Assembly (NCBI GenBank): GCA_964483325.1
Contig: CAZAAW010000010.1
Location: forward strand, 36,023-100,022
Direction: 5' to 3'
Length of the DNA: 64,000 nucleotides
DNA from: CAZAAW01 sp964483325
Lineage (GTDB): Bacteria; Pseudomonadota; Alphaproteobacteria; Rhizobiales; Kaistiaceae
The notes beneath the pieces were generated by a model that had not been told where the DNA came from, made no database searches, and was given only the letters and a program-made list of their open reading frames with translations. This document shows, piece by piece, positions 1 through 8,349 of the stretch (position 1 is its first letter; each line of letters begins with the position of its first letter). Both the position numbers and the translations under genes were made by a program.

Positions 1-1075
1 GATCGAGCTCGAGGAGGATGAGCTGCACCGTCGCGGCCGGCAGGCGGGTGTGGCGGATGATGTCGTCGATTTCCACCGGCGAGGGGCCGAGCGCCTCGAG
101 AAGGACACGCCGTTCGCCGTCTTCCGCCTCGGACGCTATCGGGTCGGACCCATCCTCGCGGAAAGGCAGAGGCGCCGGCGGCGGCCGATCGAGCATCGGC
201 GCCAGCACCGAGACGATATCATCGGCATCGGTGACCAGGACGGCGCCGTCCTTGAGAAGGCGGTTGGAGCCCTCGGTGCGCGGATCGAGCGGCGAGCCGG
301 GAACGGCGAAGACGACGCGGCCCTGCTCGCCAGCCAGCCGCGCGGTGATCAGCGAACCGGAGCGCTGCGCCGCTTCGATGATGACGACCCCGAGCGACAG
401 GCCGGAGACGATGCGGTTGCGGCGCGGGAAATCGCGGGCGCGCGGCGTCCAGCCGAGCGGCATCTCGGTGACGATGGCGCTGCCCGGCGTCGAGGCGATG
501 CGGTCGGCAAGCCCGACATGCTCGGGCGGATAGACGATGTTGGTGCCGCCGGCCATGGCGGCGATCGTGCCGGTGGCGAGCGCCGCTTCATGGGCCGCGC
601 CGTCGATGCCGCGGGCGAGGCCGGAGGCGACGGCGAAGCCGCTCTCGCCCAGCCGGCGCGCCAGCATGCCGGCAAACTTGCGGCCGTTCACCGAGGCATT
701 GCGGGCGCCGACAATGGCAACTGTCGGACCGGCGAGGGCGCCCGCATCGCCGCGGACGGTGATGACCGGCGGGGCGCCGTCGATATGACGGAGGGGCGCG
801 GGATAGGCCGGATCGGCGGTGGTGAGCAGCGTACCGCCCATGGCGGCGACGGCGTCCATCTCGCGCCGGCAATCGGCGACGGAAGCAATGCGGACACGCC
901 GCCCCGCCCGTTCCGCCAATGCCGGCAGGCCGTCGAGCGCCGCCTCGGCCGAACCGAAACGCGCCAGCAGCTGCGCGAAGGTGATCGGCCCGACATTGTC
1001 GCTGCGGATGAGGCGCAGCCAGGCGAGGCGCTCGGCGTCGGACAAAGGCAGCGCCGTGGCGGCTACGGCGCTCAA
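1..1075 (-). CDS. dprA: DNA processing protein DprA (3' end cut by window edge)
   Basis: DprA binds single-stranded DNA and loads RecA during natural transformation. The minus-strand translation shows the family pattern: an N-terminal helical part (AERLAWLRLIRSDNVGP), then the Rossmann-like core with VAIVGARNAS, a SGLARGIDGAAHEAAL segment, PRRNRIVSGLS and VFAVPGSPLDPRTEGSN. A winged-helix-like C-terminal part (SPVEIDDIIRHTRLP) begins just before the left edge, so only the extreme C terminus is missing. The start chosen is a TTG at 1073-1075 whose last two bases overlap the TGA stop of plsY (1072-1074), implying translational coupling. An ATG is not available near this point. Identification is firm; the start is inferred. 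Confidence 0.9.
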   Translation of the reverse strand, partial: MSAVAATALPLSDAERLAWLRLIRSDNVGPITFAQLLARFGSAEAALDGLPALAERAGRRVRIASVADCRREMDAVAAMGGTLLTTADPAYPAPLRHIDGAPPVITVRGDAGALAGPTVAIVGARNASVNGRKFAGMLARRLGESGFAVASGLARGIDGAAHEAALATGTIAAMAGGTNIVYPPEHVGLADRIASTPGSAIVTEMPLGWTPRARDFPRRNRIVSGLSLGVVIIEAAQRSGSLITARLAGEQGRVVFAVPGSPLDPRTEGSNRLLKDGAVLVTDADDIVSVLAPMLDRPPPAPLPFREDGSDPIASEAEDGERRVLLEALGPSPVEIDDIIRHTRLPAATVQLILLELD

Positions 1076-1662
1076 CCGCGCTGGCCGATCCGGCTTTCCT
1101 CGCCGGACAGGAGGCGCCGGATATTGGGGCGGTGCTTCCACCACAGGAGGACCGTCATCAGTGCCATCATCAGCGCCGCCTGCGGCAGGCCGAAGATCAG
1201 CAGCGACAGCGGCGTCGCGATGCTGGCGACGAGCGCCGACAGGGAGGAGAAGCGCGTCAGGAAGGCGGTGCCGAGCCAGGCGATGGCGAAGACGAGGGCC
1301 GCGGGCCACCAGATGCCGAGCGCCACGCCGAGAAACGTCGCCACGCCCTTGCCGCCGCGGAAGCCGAGCCAGACCGGGAAGAGATGGCCGAGGAAGGCGC
1401 CGAAGCCAGCCAGCAGGGCGGCTTCCGGGCTGTAGAGTCCGCCGAGCAGGACGGCGAAGGTGCCCTTCAGCGCGTCGAACAGCAGCGTTGCGGCGGCAAG
1501 GTCGCGCCGACCGGTGCGCAGGACGTTGGTGGCGCCGATATTGCCGGAGCCGATGGCGCGCACGTCGCCGAGACCGGCGATGCGCGTCAGCAGCAGCCCG
1601 AACGGCACCGAGCCGAGCAGATAGCCGAGGACGAGGGCAACGAGATCGGCCGCGATGGTCAT
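1072..1662 (-). CDS. plsY: Acyl-phosphate glycerol-3-phosphate acyltransferase PlsY
   Basis: Integral inner-membrane acyltransferase that makes lysophosphatidate from acyl-phosphate and glycerol-3-phosphate, the first step of phospholipid synthesis. The 196-residue product is hydrophobic throughout with about five to six membrane segments. The three family motifs are present: GYLLGSVPFG near the N terminus, GSGNIGATNVLRTG in the first loop, and FRGGKGVATFLG in the middle. Length is normal. I placed the start at the ATG of 1660-1662, since GYLLGSVPFG normally lies about 10 residues in; the longer reading frame to 1716 adds an unlikely tail. It lies 13 bases after pyrC' and overlaps dprA. The start sits in a perfect 17-bp tandem duplication (see repeat). 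Confidence 0.92.
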   Translation of the reverse strand: MTIAADLVALVLGYLLGSVPFGLLLTRIAGLGDVRAIGSGNIGATNVLRTGRRDLAAATLLFDALKGTFAVLLGGLYSPEAALLAGFGAFLGHLFPVWLGFRGGKGVATFLGVALGIWWPAALVFAIAWLGTAFLTRFSSLSALVASIATPLSLLIFGLPQAALMMALMTVLLWWKHRPNIRRLLSGEESRIGQRG

Positions 1663-1687
1663 GGCTGCGGGATGGTCATGGCTGCGG
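1654..1687. repeat. Perfect 2 x 17 bp tandem duplication at the pyrC'/plsY junction
   Basis: The plus-strand unit GATGGTCATGGCTGCGG occurs twice back to back (1654-1670 and 1671-1687). On the coding (minus) strand each copy contains CCATGACC. The upstream copy carries the pyrC' stop TGA and a decoy ATG; the downstream copy carries the real plsY ATG. The decoy ATG is out of frame and stops after a few codons. Confidence 0.9.
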
Positions 1688-2989
1688 ACGATATTCGTAG
1701 ACCGTCCGGCCGGCAACCAGCGTGCGCAGCACGCGTCCCTGCAGACGCGCGCCGTCGAAGGGGGAGTTCTTCGACCGCGAGTGCAGCCGGTCGGCGTCGA
1801 GAACCCACGGTTCGTCCGGGTCGAGGAGGACGAGGTCGGCGGGCGCGCCTGGGGCGAGACGGCCGACCGGCAGGCCGAGGAGCTCGGCCGGGCGCGTCGA
1901 CAGGGCCCGGAAAAGCGTCACGAGGTCGATGTCGCCGCCGTGCACCAGCCGCAGGGCGGCCGCCAGGATCGTCTCCAGGCCGACGGCGCCGTCGGCCGCT
2001 TCGGCGAAGGGATGCCGCTTCGTGTCGACGTCCTGGGGATCGTGGCTGGAGACGATGGCGTCGATCGTGCCGTCCGCCAGTCCGGCGATCATCGCCTGCC
2101 TGTCGTCCTCGCCGCGCAGCGGCGGCGACAGCTTGAAGAAGGTCCGGTATGGGCCGATGTCGTTCTCGTTGAGCGTCAGGTGATTGACCGAGACGGCGCA
2201 GCTGACCGGCAGGCCTTCGGCCTTGGCGCGGCGGATCACGTCGAGGGAGGCGGCGCAGGAGATCTGGGCGGCGTGCCAGCGGCCGCCGGTCAGGCGCACC
2301 AGCCGGATGTCGCGCTCCACGACGATCGTCTCGGCCTCGCGCGGAATGCCCGGCAGCCCGAGGCGCGTTGCCGTCTCGCCCTCGTTCATGACGCCGGCCC
2401 CGGTGAGGTGCGGATCGGCGGCATGCTGCATGATCAGGGCGCCGAAATCGCGCCCATAGGTAAGGGCGCGGCGCATCACCAGCGCATTGGCGACGCTGCT
2501 GCGCCCATCGGAGAAGGCGACCGCACCGGCTTCGCGCAGGAGGCCGAACTCGCTGATTTCCTGGCCGGCCAGGCCCTTGGTGATCGCCGCTGCCGGATGG
2601 ATGCGCACCAGCGCCGTGTCGCGCGCCCGGCGGATGACGAAGTCGACCAGGGCGGCATCGTCGATGACCGGATCGGTGTCCGGCATGCTGACCAGCGTGG
2701 TGACGCCGCCGGCCGCCGCGGCCTGGCTGGCCGAGTCGATCGTCTCGCGATGCTCGGCACCCGGCTCGCCGATGAAGACGCGCATGTCGACAAGGCCGGG
2801 GCCGACGACGGCACCGCGGCAGTCGATGGTCTCGGCGCCGTCAGGAACGCCGTTCTGCAGGGCGTCCGGGCCGGCCGCGACGATCGCGCCGCCGGCGACG
2901 AGGACGGCGCCCGCGGCATCGAGGCGCCGCGCCGGATCGACGACCCGGGCGTTGGCGAGGACAAGCGGGCGCGGTGCTGCGTCAGCCAT
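1676..2989 (-). CDS. pyrC: Dihydroorotase-like protein PyrC' (probably non-catalytic partner of PyrB)
   Basis: 437 residues of the amidohydrolase fold, clearly homologous to class I dihydroorotases (PGLVDMR.., AAAAGGVTTLVSMP, ADLVLLDPDEPW). The catalytic centre is broken. The HxH metal ligands of the first strand are replaced by R70-V71-F72. The usual His of the HxS/T motif is absent (AAQISCAAS). The general-base Asp of the TDHAP motif is Ser315 (SSHDP). This matches PyrC' (PyrX) subunits, which are inactive and structurally support aspartate carbamoyltransferase in some bacteria. The gene overlaps pyrB by eight bases (ATGGCTGA), consistent with a PyrB-PyrC' complex. An active dihydroorotase should therefore be encoded elsewhere. 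Loss of the residues is seen directly; the structural role is inference. Confidence 0.85.
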   Translation of the reverse strand: MADAAPRPLVLANARVVDPARRLDAAGAVLVAGGAIVAAGPDALQNGVPDGAETIDCRGAVVGPGLVDMRVFIGEPGAEHRETIDSASQAAAAGGVTTLVSMPDTDPVIDDAALVDFVIRRARDTALVRIHPAAAITKGLAGQEISEFGLLREAGAVAFSDGRSSVANALVMRRALTYGRDFGALIMQHAADPHLTGAGVMNEGETATRLGLPGIPREAETIVVERDIRLVRLTGGRWHAAQISCAASLDVIRRAKAEGLPVSCAVSVNHLTLNENDIGPYRTFFKLSPPLRGEDDRQAMIAGLADGTIDAIVSSHDPQDVDTKRHPFAEAADGAVGLETILAAALRLVHGGDIDLVTLFRALSTRPAELLGLPVGRLAPGAPADLVLLDPDEPWVLDADRLHSRSKNSPFDGARLQGRVLRTLVAGRTVYEYRPQP

Positions 2990-3938
2990 TGGGAAGATGC
3001 GCCGCCAGCGCCTCCAGCACGGCCATGCGGACCGCGACGCCCATCTCGACCTGCTCGCGGATCAGGCTCTGGGCGCCGTCGGCGACGTCCGAGCCGATCT
3101 CGACGCCGCGATTCATCGGGCCGGGATGCATGACGAGGGCGTCCGGCTTCGCCCAGGACAGCTTCTCCGCATCGAGTCCGAAGAAACGGAAATATTCGCG
3201 CACCGACGGGACGAAGGAGCCGTCCATGCGCTCGCGCTGCAGGCGCAGCATCATCACGATATCCGCGTCGGCAAGACCGCTGCGCATGTCGGTATGCACC
3301 GCCACGCCGAGGCGGCCGATGCTGGACGGCAGCAGCGTGGAGGGACCGACCACGCGCACCTGCGCGCCGAGGGCGCTGAGCAGGATGATGTTGGAGCGGG
3401 CGACGCGGCTGTGCAGGATGTCGCCGCAGATGGCGACGGTGAGTCCGGCGATGCGGCCCTTGTGACGGCGCATCGTCAGCGCGTCGAGGAGGGCCTGCGT
3501 CGGATGCTCATGGGCGCCGTCGCCGGCATTGATCACCGAGCAGCCGACCTTCTGCGCCAGCAGCTCGGCGGCGCCGGCGGCATGGTGCCGGACGACGAGA
3601 AGATCCGGCCGCATGGCATTGAGGGTCATCGCCGTGTCGATGAGCGTTTCGCCCTTCTTCACCGACGAATTGCCGACCGCCATATTCATCACATCGGCGC
3701 CGAGGCGCTTGCCGGCGATCTCGAAGGACGACTGCGTGCGGGTCGAGGCCTCGAAGAAGACATTGATCAGCGTGCGGCCGCGCAGCACCGTCTTCTTCTT
3801 CTCGACCTGGCGGCTGACCGCCACGGCCTCTTCGGCAAGGTCGAGCAGGCTGGTGATCTCGAGCGGCGACAGGCCCTCTATGCCGAGCAGATGGCGCTGC
3901 GAGAAGGCAAGCGCAGGCGGCGGAGGGGCTGAGGTCAT
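2982..3938 (-). CDS. pyrB: Aspartate carbamoyltransferase catalytic chain
   Basis: Second step of de novo pyrimidine synthesis: carbamoyl phosphate plus aspartate gives carbamoyl aspartate, in the cytoplasm. The product (318 residues from the chosen ATG) shows the carbamoyl-phosphate loop FFEASTRTQSSFE, the HPTQALLD motif, and HPGPMNRGVEI near the C terminus. No PyrI regulatory chain lies beside it; instead the next gene is the inactive PyrC', the arrangement of dodecameric PyrB-PyrC' enzymes. The start at 3936-3938 (MTSAPPPPALAFSQ) is preferred over the longer frame to 4025, because the core normally begins shortly before the RHLLGIEGLS segment. Confidence 0.93.
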   Translation of the reverse strand: MTSAPPPPALAFSQRHLLGIEGLSPLEITSLLDLAEEAVAVSRQVEKKKTVLRGRTLINVFFEASTRTQSSFEIAGKRLGADVMNMAVGNSSVKKGETLIDTAMTLNAMRPDLLVVRHHAAGAAELLAQKVGCSVINAGDGAHEHPTQALLDALTMRRHKGRIAGLTVAICGDILHSRVARSNIILLSALGAQVRVVGPSTLLPSSIGRLGVAVHTDMRSGLADADIVMMLRLQRERMDGSFVPSVREYFRFFGLDAEKLSWAKPDALVMHPGPMNRGVEIGSDVADGAQSLIREQVEMGVAVRMAVLEALAAHLPNG

Positions 3939-4090
3939 CGGGGCATCCCTATAGGAGGAGTCGAGGGGTGCGACAAGCTTCGGCATGGCGCCATCTTCAG
4001 CGTGACCCCATGAAGCATTAACCATATCGCTCTAGCATGCAGGCCGGCGGCGCATGAGAACGGGCCGGAGGCAACCGCCGGAGCGGGTGG

Positions 4091-5737
4091 ATGAGTAGCG
4101 CGTTCAAGACCCACGACGTCACCAACCAGGCGCCACCGCTGTCCGGCATCAATCTGCTCGGCTCCGATCCGGTCCTCGCGGCGATGCTGGAGGCGATTCC
4201 CGATCCTATCCTGGAGCAGCTGTCGTCGCTCGGCGCATTCTTCGGGTCCGCCGAAGCGATGGAGCTCGGGCGCCTCGCCGACCAGTCGCCGCCGATCCTG
4301 CGCAGCCATGACGCCGCCGGCCATCGCATCGACATGGTCGAATACCATCCCGCCTATCATGCGCTGGTGCGCCGGAGCGTTTCGCTCGGCCTGCACTGCT
4401 CGGTCTGGGATGCGACGGGGGCCGAGGCATCGGTCCGCACCGCGACGCGGGCGGCGCGCCTTTACATGGCGGCGCAGGTCGATACCGGGCATCTCGGCGC
4501 CATCACAGCCACCAATGCGTCCATCGCCGCGCTGGCGCATGGGCCGCGTGTCGCCGAAGACTGGCTGCCGATGGCGCGGTCGCGCAAATACGATCAGGCC
4601 GTGAAGCCGGCGCCGCAGAAATCCGGCGTCCTCATCGGGCTTGCCTTCACCGAGAAGCAGGCGGGCAGCGATCTGGCGTCGACGGCAACCCGCGCCGAGC
4701 GCGACGGCGTCGACGCCAATTACCGGCTGATCGGCCACAAATGGTTCGTTTCGGCGCCGATGGCCGACGGGCTCGTCACCCTGGCGCAGACCCGGGAAGG
4801 GCTGTCCTGCTTCCTGGTGCCGCGGTTCCTCAAGGACGGCTCGCGCAATGCCATCCGCCTGGTGAGGCTGAAGGACAAGCTCGGCGGCCGCTCGGGAGCG
4901 GCTGCCGAAATCGAGCTGGAGGCGGCGACCGGCTTCCTGCTCGGCCCTGTCGGGCAGGGGCTGCAGACGATCCAGGAAGTGACGACGCTGGCGCGCCTCG
5001 ACGATGCCGTCATCGCCGCGGCGGCCATGCGCGCCGCCCTGGCCGAGGCGGTACACCATGTCCGCCTGCGCGGCGTTGCCGGCCACGCGCTGATGGAACA
5101 GCCGCTGATGGCGCGGGTTCTCGCCGACGTCGCCCTCGATGTCGTCGCGGCGACGGCGCTCGCCCTCCGGGTTGCGGAAGCCTATGACCGGGCCGGCGAC
5201 GATCCGCGCGAGGCCGCCTTTGCGCGGCTGATGACGCCGATCGCCAAATATTGGATCGCCAAGCTGGCGCCTGCCGTCATCGCCGAATGCATCGAATGCA
5301 TCGGCGGCAATGCCACCGTGGAGACGAGCCGCCTGCCGCGTCTCTATCGCGATGCACCCGGCACCGCCATTGCCGACGGCGCCGGCAACCAGCTCTGCCT
5401 CGACGTCATGCGCGTCCTGAAGCGTTCGTCCGATCCGCTGGAGGCCGTCCTGTCGATCAGCGAAAACGCTCTCGGCGGCACCGGCAAGGCGACGCTCAAC
5501 ATCCTTCGTGCCGCGACGGCGGTCGCCCTTGCCGACGAGGGATCGGCGCGGGTCCTGACCGAGCAGCTTGCCATGACCGTGGCGGCGGCGACCTTGAGCC
5601 AGCGCTTCCCGGCCGAGATCGCCGACGCCTTCCTCGATTCCCGCCTCGGCAAGGGCTGGCGGACCACCTACGGCATGATCGACTCGCGCTTCGACACGCG
5701 CAGCTTCCTGAACTTCGTCTGCCCGCCGCAGACCTGA
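4091..5737 (+). CDS. aidB: AidB-type acyl-CoA dehydrogenase family protein
   Basis: 548 residues, the length of E. coli AidB (541). The N terminus THDVTNQAPPLSGINL is the characteristic AidB opening, a region that ordinary acyl-CoA dehydrogenases lack. The acyl-CoA dehydrogenase core follows, with GLAFTEKQAGSDLAS (FAD contact), GHKWFVSAPMADG, RLKDKLGGRSGAAAEIE and the C-terminal YRDAPGTAIADGAGNQ segment. AidB binds FAD and DNA and is part of the adaptive response to alkylation damage, with weak isovaleryl-CoA dehydrogenase activity. The gene diverges from pyrB with about 150 bases between and stands alone. A purine-rich GGAGCGGGTGG precedes the ATG. Confidence 0.9.
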   Translation: MSSAFKTHDVTNQAPPLSGINLLGSDPVLAAMLEAIPDPILEQLSSLGAFFGSAEAMELGRLADQSPPILRSHDAAGHRIDMVEYHPAYHALVRRSVSLGLHCSVWDATGAEASVRTATRAARLYMAAQVDTGHLGAITATNASIAALAHGPRVAEDWLPMARSRKYDQAVKPAPQKSGVLIGLAFTEKQAGSDLASTATRAERDGVDANYRLIGHKWFVSAPMADGLVTLAQTREGLSCFLVPRFLKDGSRNAIRLVRLKDKLGGRSGAAAEIELEAATGFLLGPVGQGLQTIQEVTTLARLDDAVIAAAAMRAALAEAVHHVRLRGVAGHALMEQPLMARVLADVALDVVAATALALRVAEAYDRAGDDPREAAFARLMTPIAKYWIAKLAPAVIAECIECIGGNATVETSRLPRLYRDAPGTAIADGAGNQLCLDVMRVLKRSSDPLEAVLSISENALGGTGKATLNILRAATAVALADEGSARVLTEQLAMTVAAATLSQRFPAEIADAFLDSRLGKGWRTTYGMIDSRFDTRSFLNFVCPPQT

Positions 5738-5740
5738 CCG

Positions 5741-6591
5741 CTACCTGAGCGGGATGCAGATGTCCGTCAGGAGCTCTGTCGGGGCGGCGTTCATCGGCGT
5801 GTTGAGATATTCCTCGATGGCCGGCGCATCGGCAGGTTCGCGTCCCGATTTCGGCAGCCACTGACCGTAGAGCCAGTCATAGGCCGGCTTCATGTCGGCA
5901 TAGGCCCCCTTGTGGCGAAGAACGGCATAGTCGCCGCCCGGCACGTCGATGATGGAGACCGGCGCTTCCGCCGTGATGTCGCCGGCGAGGACAAAGCCGG
6001 CGCGTGCGTGGAGCTGGTCGGCGGGGGTGACCGACGGGTCGTCGTAGTAGAGGGCGATCATCCCGCTCACCTTGGGGAACAGGCCGCGTGTGCCCAGCCA
6101 GCCGGAGAGGCGGTCGAAAGCCCTGCTGATTTCCATGTAGGGGCCGACATGCTCAAGCGTGACGGCGCGGCGCGGCGGGAACGTGCGGATGCTGACGTCG
6201 TACATGGTGGCGTTCTCCTCGGTTGGCGGAACGGCGAACACGGTATGGCTGCCGCGCCGGCGGTAGGTCGCCGGCGGCATGCCATAGGCGCTGCGGAAGA
6301 TGCGGGAGAAGGACTGGAGGTTCGCATAGCCGGAGCGGCGGCGATCTCGGCGACGGGGAGGGGTGTCTGCGCCAGCAGGGCAGCCGCCCGGCTCAGCCGC
6401 AGGCGCCGCACCGTGGCGGTGATCGTCTCGCCCCGCATCGCCTGGTAGATGCGGTGCCAGTGACAGGGCGACAGGCATGCGACCTCGGCAAGGACGTTGA
6501 GGTCGAGCTCGTCGTCGAGATGATCGAAGACGTAGGACACCACCCGGCCGATACGGTCCTCGTAATCCCTCCGGCTGTGCTGGCCGTCCAT
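5741..6591 (-). pseudogene. AraC/GyrI-type transcriptional regulator split by a one-base frameshift
   Basis: From an ATG at 6589-6591 one frame encodes a normal AraC helix-turn-helix start (RRDYEDRIGRVVSYVFDHLD, then LAEVACLSPCHWHRIYQAM and PLPVAEIAA). At about 6335-6342 the conserved sequence jumps to another frame, which continues RSGYANLQSFSRIFRSAYG, the second AraC helix-turn-helix, and then a complete GyrI-like effector domain (MYDVSIRTFPPRRAVTLEHVG to ELLTDICIPLR). One missing C in GCCGCC(C)GCTCC accounts for the break. Restored, it would be an about 283-residue Rob/SoxS-like regulator with a small-molecule binding domain. It may be a true pseudogene or a sequencing error in a GC-rich run. 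Its stop faces the end of aidB. Confidence 0.8.
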
Positions 6592-6663
6592 GGTGGCGTC
6601 TCCGTGCTCGACTGCGGCCAGGGATAGCAGAGGCGCTTTTGACGAATCTTGCGGAGTTGCAAC

Positions 6664-7113
6664 TCAGGCGTTGCGCAGCCGGTCGAGCGCTCCCTGGAGG
6701 ATGTAGGCGGCGGCCATCTTGTCGACCAGCTCGGCCCGCCGCGCCCGGCTCCGGTCGGCCTCGATCAGCGTCCTGGTGACGGCGGCGGTCGACAGCCGTT
6801 CGTCCCAGAAGGCGATGGGCAGCGGCGTCCGCTGCGTGAGATTGCGGGCGAAGGCGCGGGTTGCCTGGGCGCGCGGACCTTCCGATCCGTCCATGTTGAG
6901 CGGCAGGCCGAGGACGATCCCGGAGATTTCGTGCTCGGCGGCAATGGCGAGGAGGCTCGCCGCGTCGGCCGTGAACTTGCTGCGGCGGATCACCTTGAGC
7001 GGCGAGGCGATGCGGCGCCCTGCATCCGACACGGCGACGCCGATCGTCCGCGTCCCGAGATCGAGGCCGAGCAGGGCGCCGGTCGCCGGCAGGGCGGCAA
7101 GGTCGTCCATCAC
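6664..7113 (-). CDS. ruvX: Putative pre-16S rRNA nuclease / Holliday junction resolvase RuvX (YqgF)
   Basis: 149 residues with the RNase H-like fold of YqgF proteins: GLDLGTRTIGVAVSD (first acidic residue), GIVLGLPLNMDGSEGPRA, WDERLSTAAVTR (second acid) and VDKMAAAYILQ (third acid) near the C terminus. Length is typical. The family is essential in E. coli and acts on the 5' end of pre-16S rRNA; the resolvase role comes from the fold. Two adjacent Met codons open the frame, so the start may be one codon later. It diverges from the UPF0173 hydrolase. Confidence 0.92.
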   Translation of the reverse strand: MMDDLAALPATGALLGLDLGTRTIGVAVSDAGRRIASPLKVIRRSKFTADAASLLAIAAEHEISGIVLGLPLNMDGSEGPRAQATRAFARNLTQRTPLPIAFWDERLSTAAVTRTLIEADRSRARRAELVDKMAAAYILQGALDRLRNA

Positions 7114-7207
7114 AAGGGCTTGCCAGTCGTGCCGGCGGTCTGCCTCAATCGGGAATCCTCAGCATGGCGAGAGCGGCACCGCCGCTCTGGCAAAAGGGAA
7201 TAGACGC

Positions 7208-7903
7208 ATGCGACTCACCTGGTTCGGCCATTCCGCCTACCGCATCGAGATCGGCGGATCGATCATCATGATCGATCCGTTTCTGCAGAATCCGACCTTC
7301 ACCGGCGATATCAAGGCCGCCTATGCCGGCGCCACCCATGTGTTCTTGACGCACGGGCATGAGGATCATCTCGGCAGCACGGCCGAGATCTGCGCCGCAA
7401 CGGGTGCCTTGCTGGTCGCCAATCATGAGATCTGCGGCTACCTCGCCGGCCAGGGAATCACCAATTCCCGTGGCGGCAATCACGGCGGCGAGATCGATCT
7501 CGGCGATTTCAGCGTTGCCTTCGTCCCGGCGCTGCACAGCTCTTCCGTGACCATCGACGGCAAGCCGATCTATCTGGGCAATCCGCTCGGGCTCGTCCTG
7601 CGGGCGCCCGGCGAGAAGACATTGCTGCACATGGGCGATACCGGCATCTCCGCCGAGATGGCGCTGACCCAGGAGCTCTACGAGCCCCGCATCGGCATCG
7701 TGCCGATCGGCGACATGTTCACCATGGGGCCGAACCAGGCGGCGCTTGCCTGCCGGCGCTTCTTCCGCTTCGAGACGGTCCTGCCCTGCCACTTCGGCAC
7801 ATTTCCCGGCCTGGAGCCGAATGCCGACCGTTTCGTCGCGGCGTTGGAAGGGTCCGGCACGAGAGTGCTGGTTCCGGAGCCGGGAATGCCCGTCGCCCTC
7901 TAG
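7208..7903 (+). CDS. UPF0173 family metal-dependent hydrolase
   Basis: 231-residue metallo-beta-lactamase-fold protein. The metal-binding HxHxDH motif is in FLTHGHEDHLG; further ligands are in ALHSSSV, HMGDTG and the C-terminal PCHFGTFPGLE. The compact N terminus MRLTWFGHSAYRIEIGG is diagnostic of the UPF0173 group (YtkL-like). The substrate is unknown. The ATG at 7208 is chosen because translation begins directly with the beta strand of the fold; the longer upstream frame is antisense to ruvX. It lies alone, divergent from ruvX. Confidence 0.88.
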   Translation: MRLTWFGHSAYRIEIGGSIIMIDPFLQNPTFTGDIKAAYAGATHVFLTHGHEDHLGSTAEICAATGALLVANHEICGYLAGQGITNSRGGNHGGEIDLGDFSVAFVPALHSSSVTIDGKPIYLGNPLGLVLRAPGEKTLLHMGDTGISAEMALTQELYEPRIGIVPIGDMFTMGPNQAALACRRFFRFETVLPCHFGTFPGLEPNADRFVAALEGSGTRVLVPEPGMPVAL

Positions 7904-8125
7904 GCGGCAGGAGCCGGACATTGTCGAGGTTCAATGCAGCTTGGACGCGGCCGTAACTGCCGCGGTGCCACAGCCTGGCCCGGTCCCTTCGTATTGTTGC
8001 AGCAAAACCATAGGTAACGCCGCATGCGACGATCGGTTCCACGCCGCCCGTTGTGAGCGGTGAAGGCCGTGATATCGTCGCAGCTCAGCCGAGTCCTTTC
8101 GTCATCTTGGGGGGAATGAGCGACT

Positions 8126-8344
8126 ATGAAGTTTGTCTGGCTGTTGCTGCTTCTGCCGGCGCATCCGAGCGAGAAGGTGTCGGTTTTTCCTGGCTCCTTC
8201 CCGACCAAGGAGGCCTGCATGACGATGGGCACGGTTCTCATCACGCAGCGGGCGTTCCGCTGTGCCGCGTCGGAGCAGCCGACCGGTTTTGCCGAGCTGG
8301 CGATCGACCCGAAGAGCCTGCAGGTGGCGGCGCTCGGCGACTGA
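8126..8344 (+). CDS. Small hypothetical protein, 72 residues
   Basis: I do not recognise it. The product starts with a short hydrophobic stretch (MKFVWLLLLLPAHPSEK) that could be a weak signal peptide, followed by a polar region with two Cys (EACMTMG and AFRCAASEQP) about 19 residues apart. This layout resembles small exported alphaproteobacterial proteins with a single disulfide. A GGGGGG run lies about 11 bases before the ATG. It is convergent with the FlbD-like gene, whose stop is 6 bases away. It could be a chance frame. Confidence 0.45.
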   Translation: MKFVWLLLLLPAHPSEKVSVFPGSFPTKEACMTMGTVLITQRAFRCAASEQPTGFAELAIDPKSLQVAALGD

Positions 8345-8349
8345 CCGGC

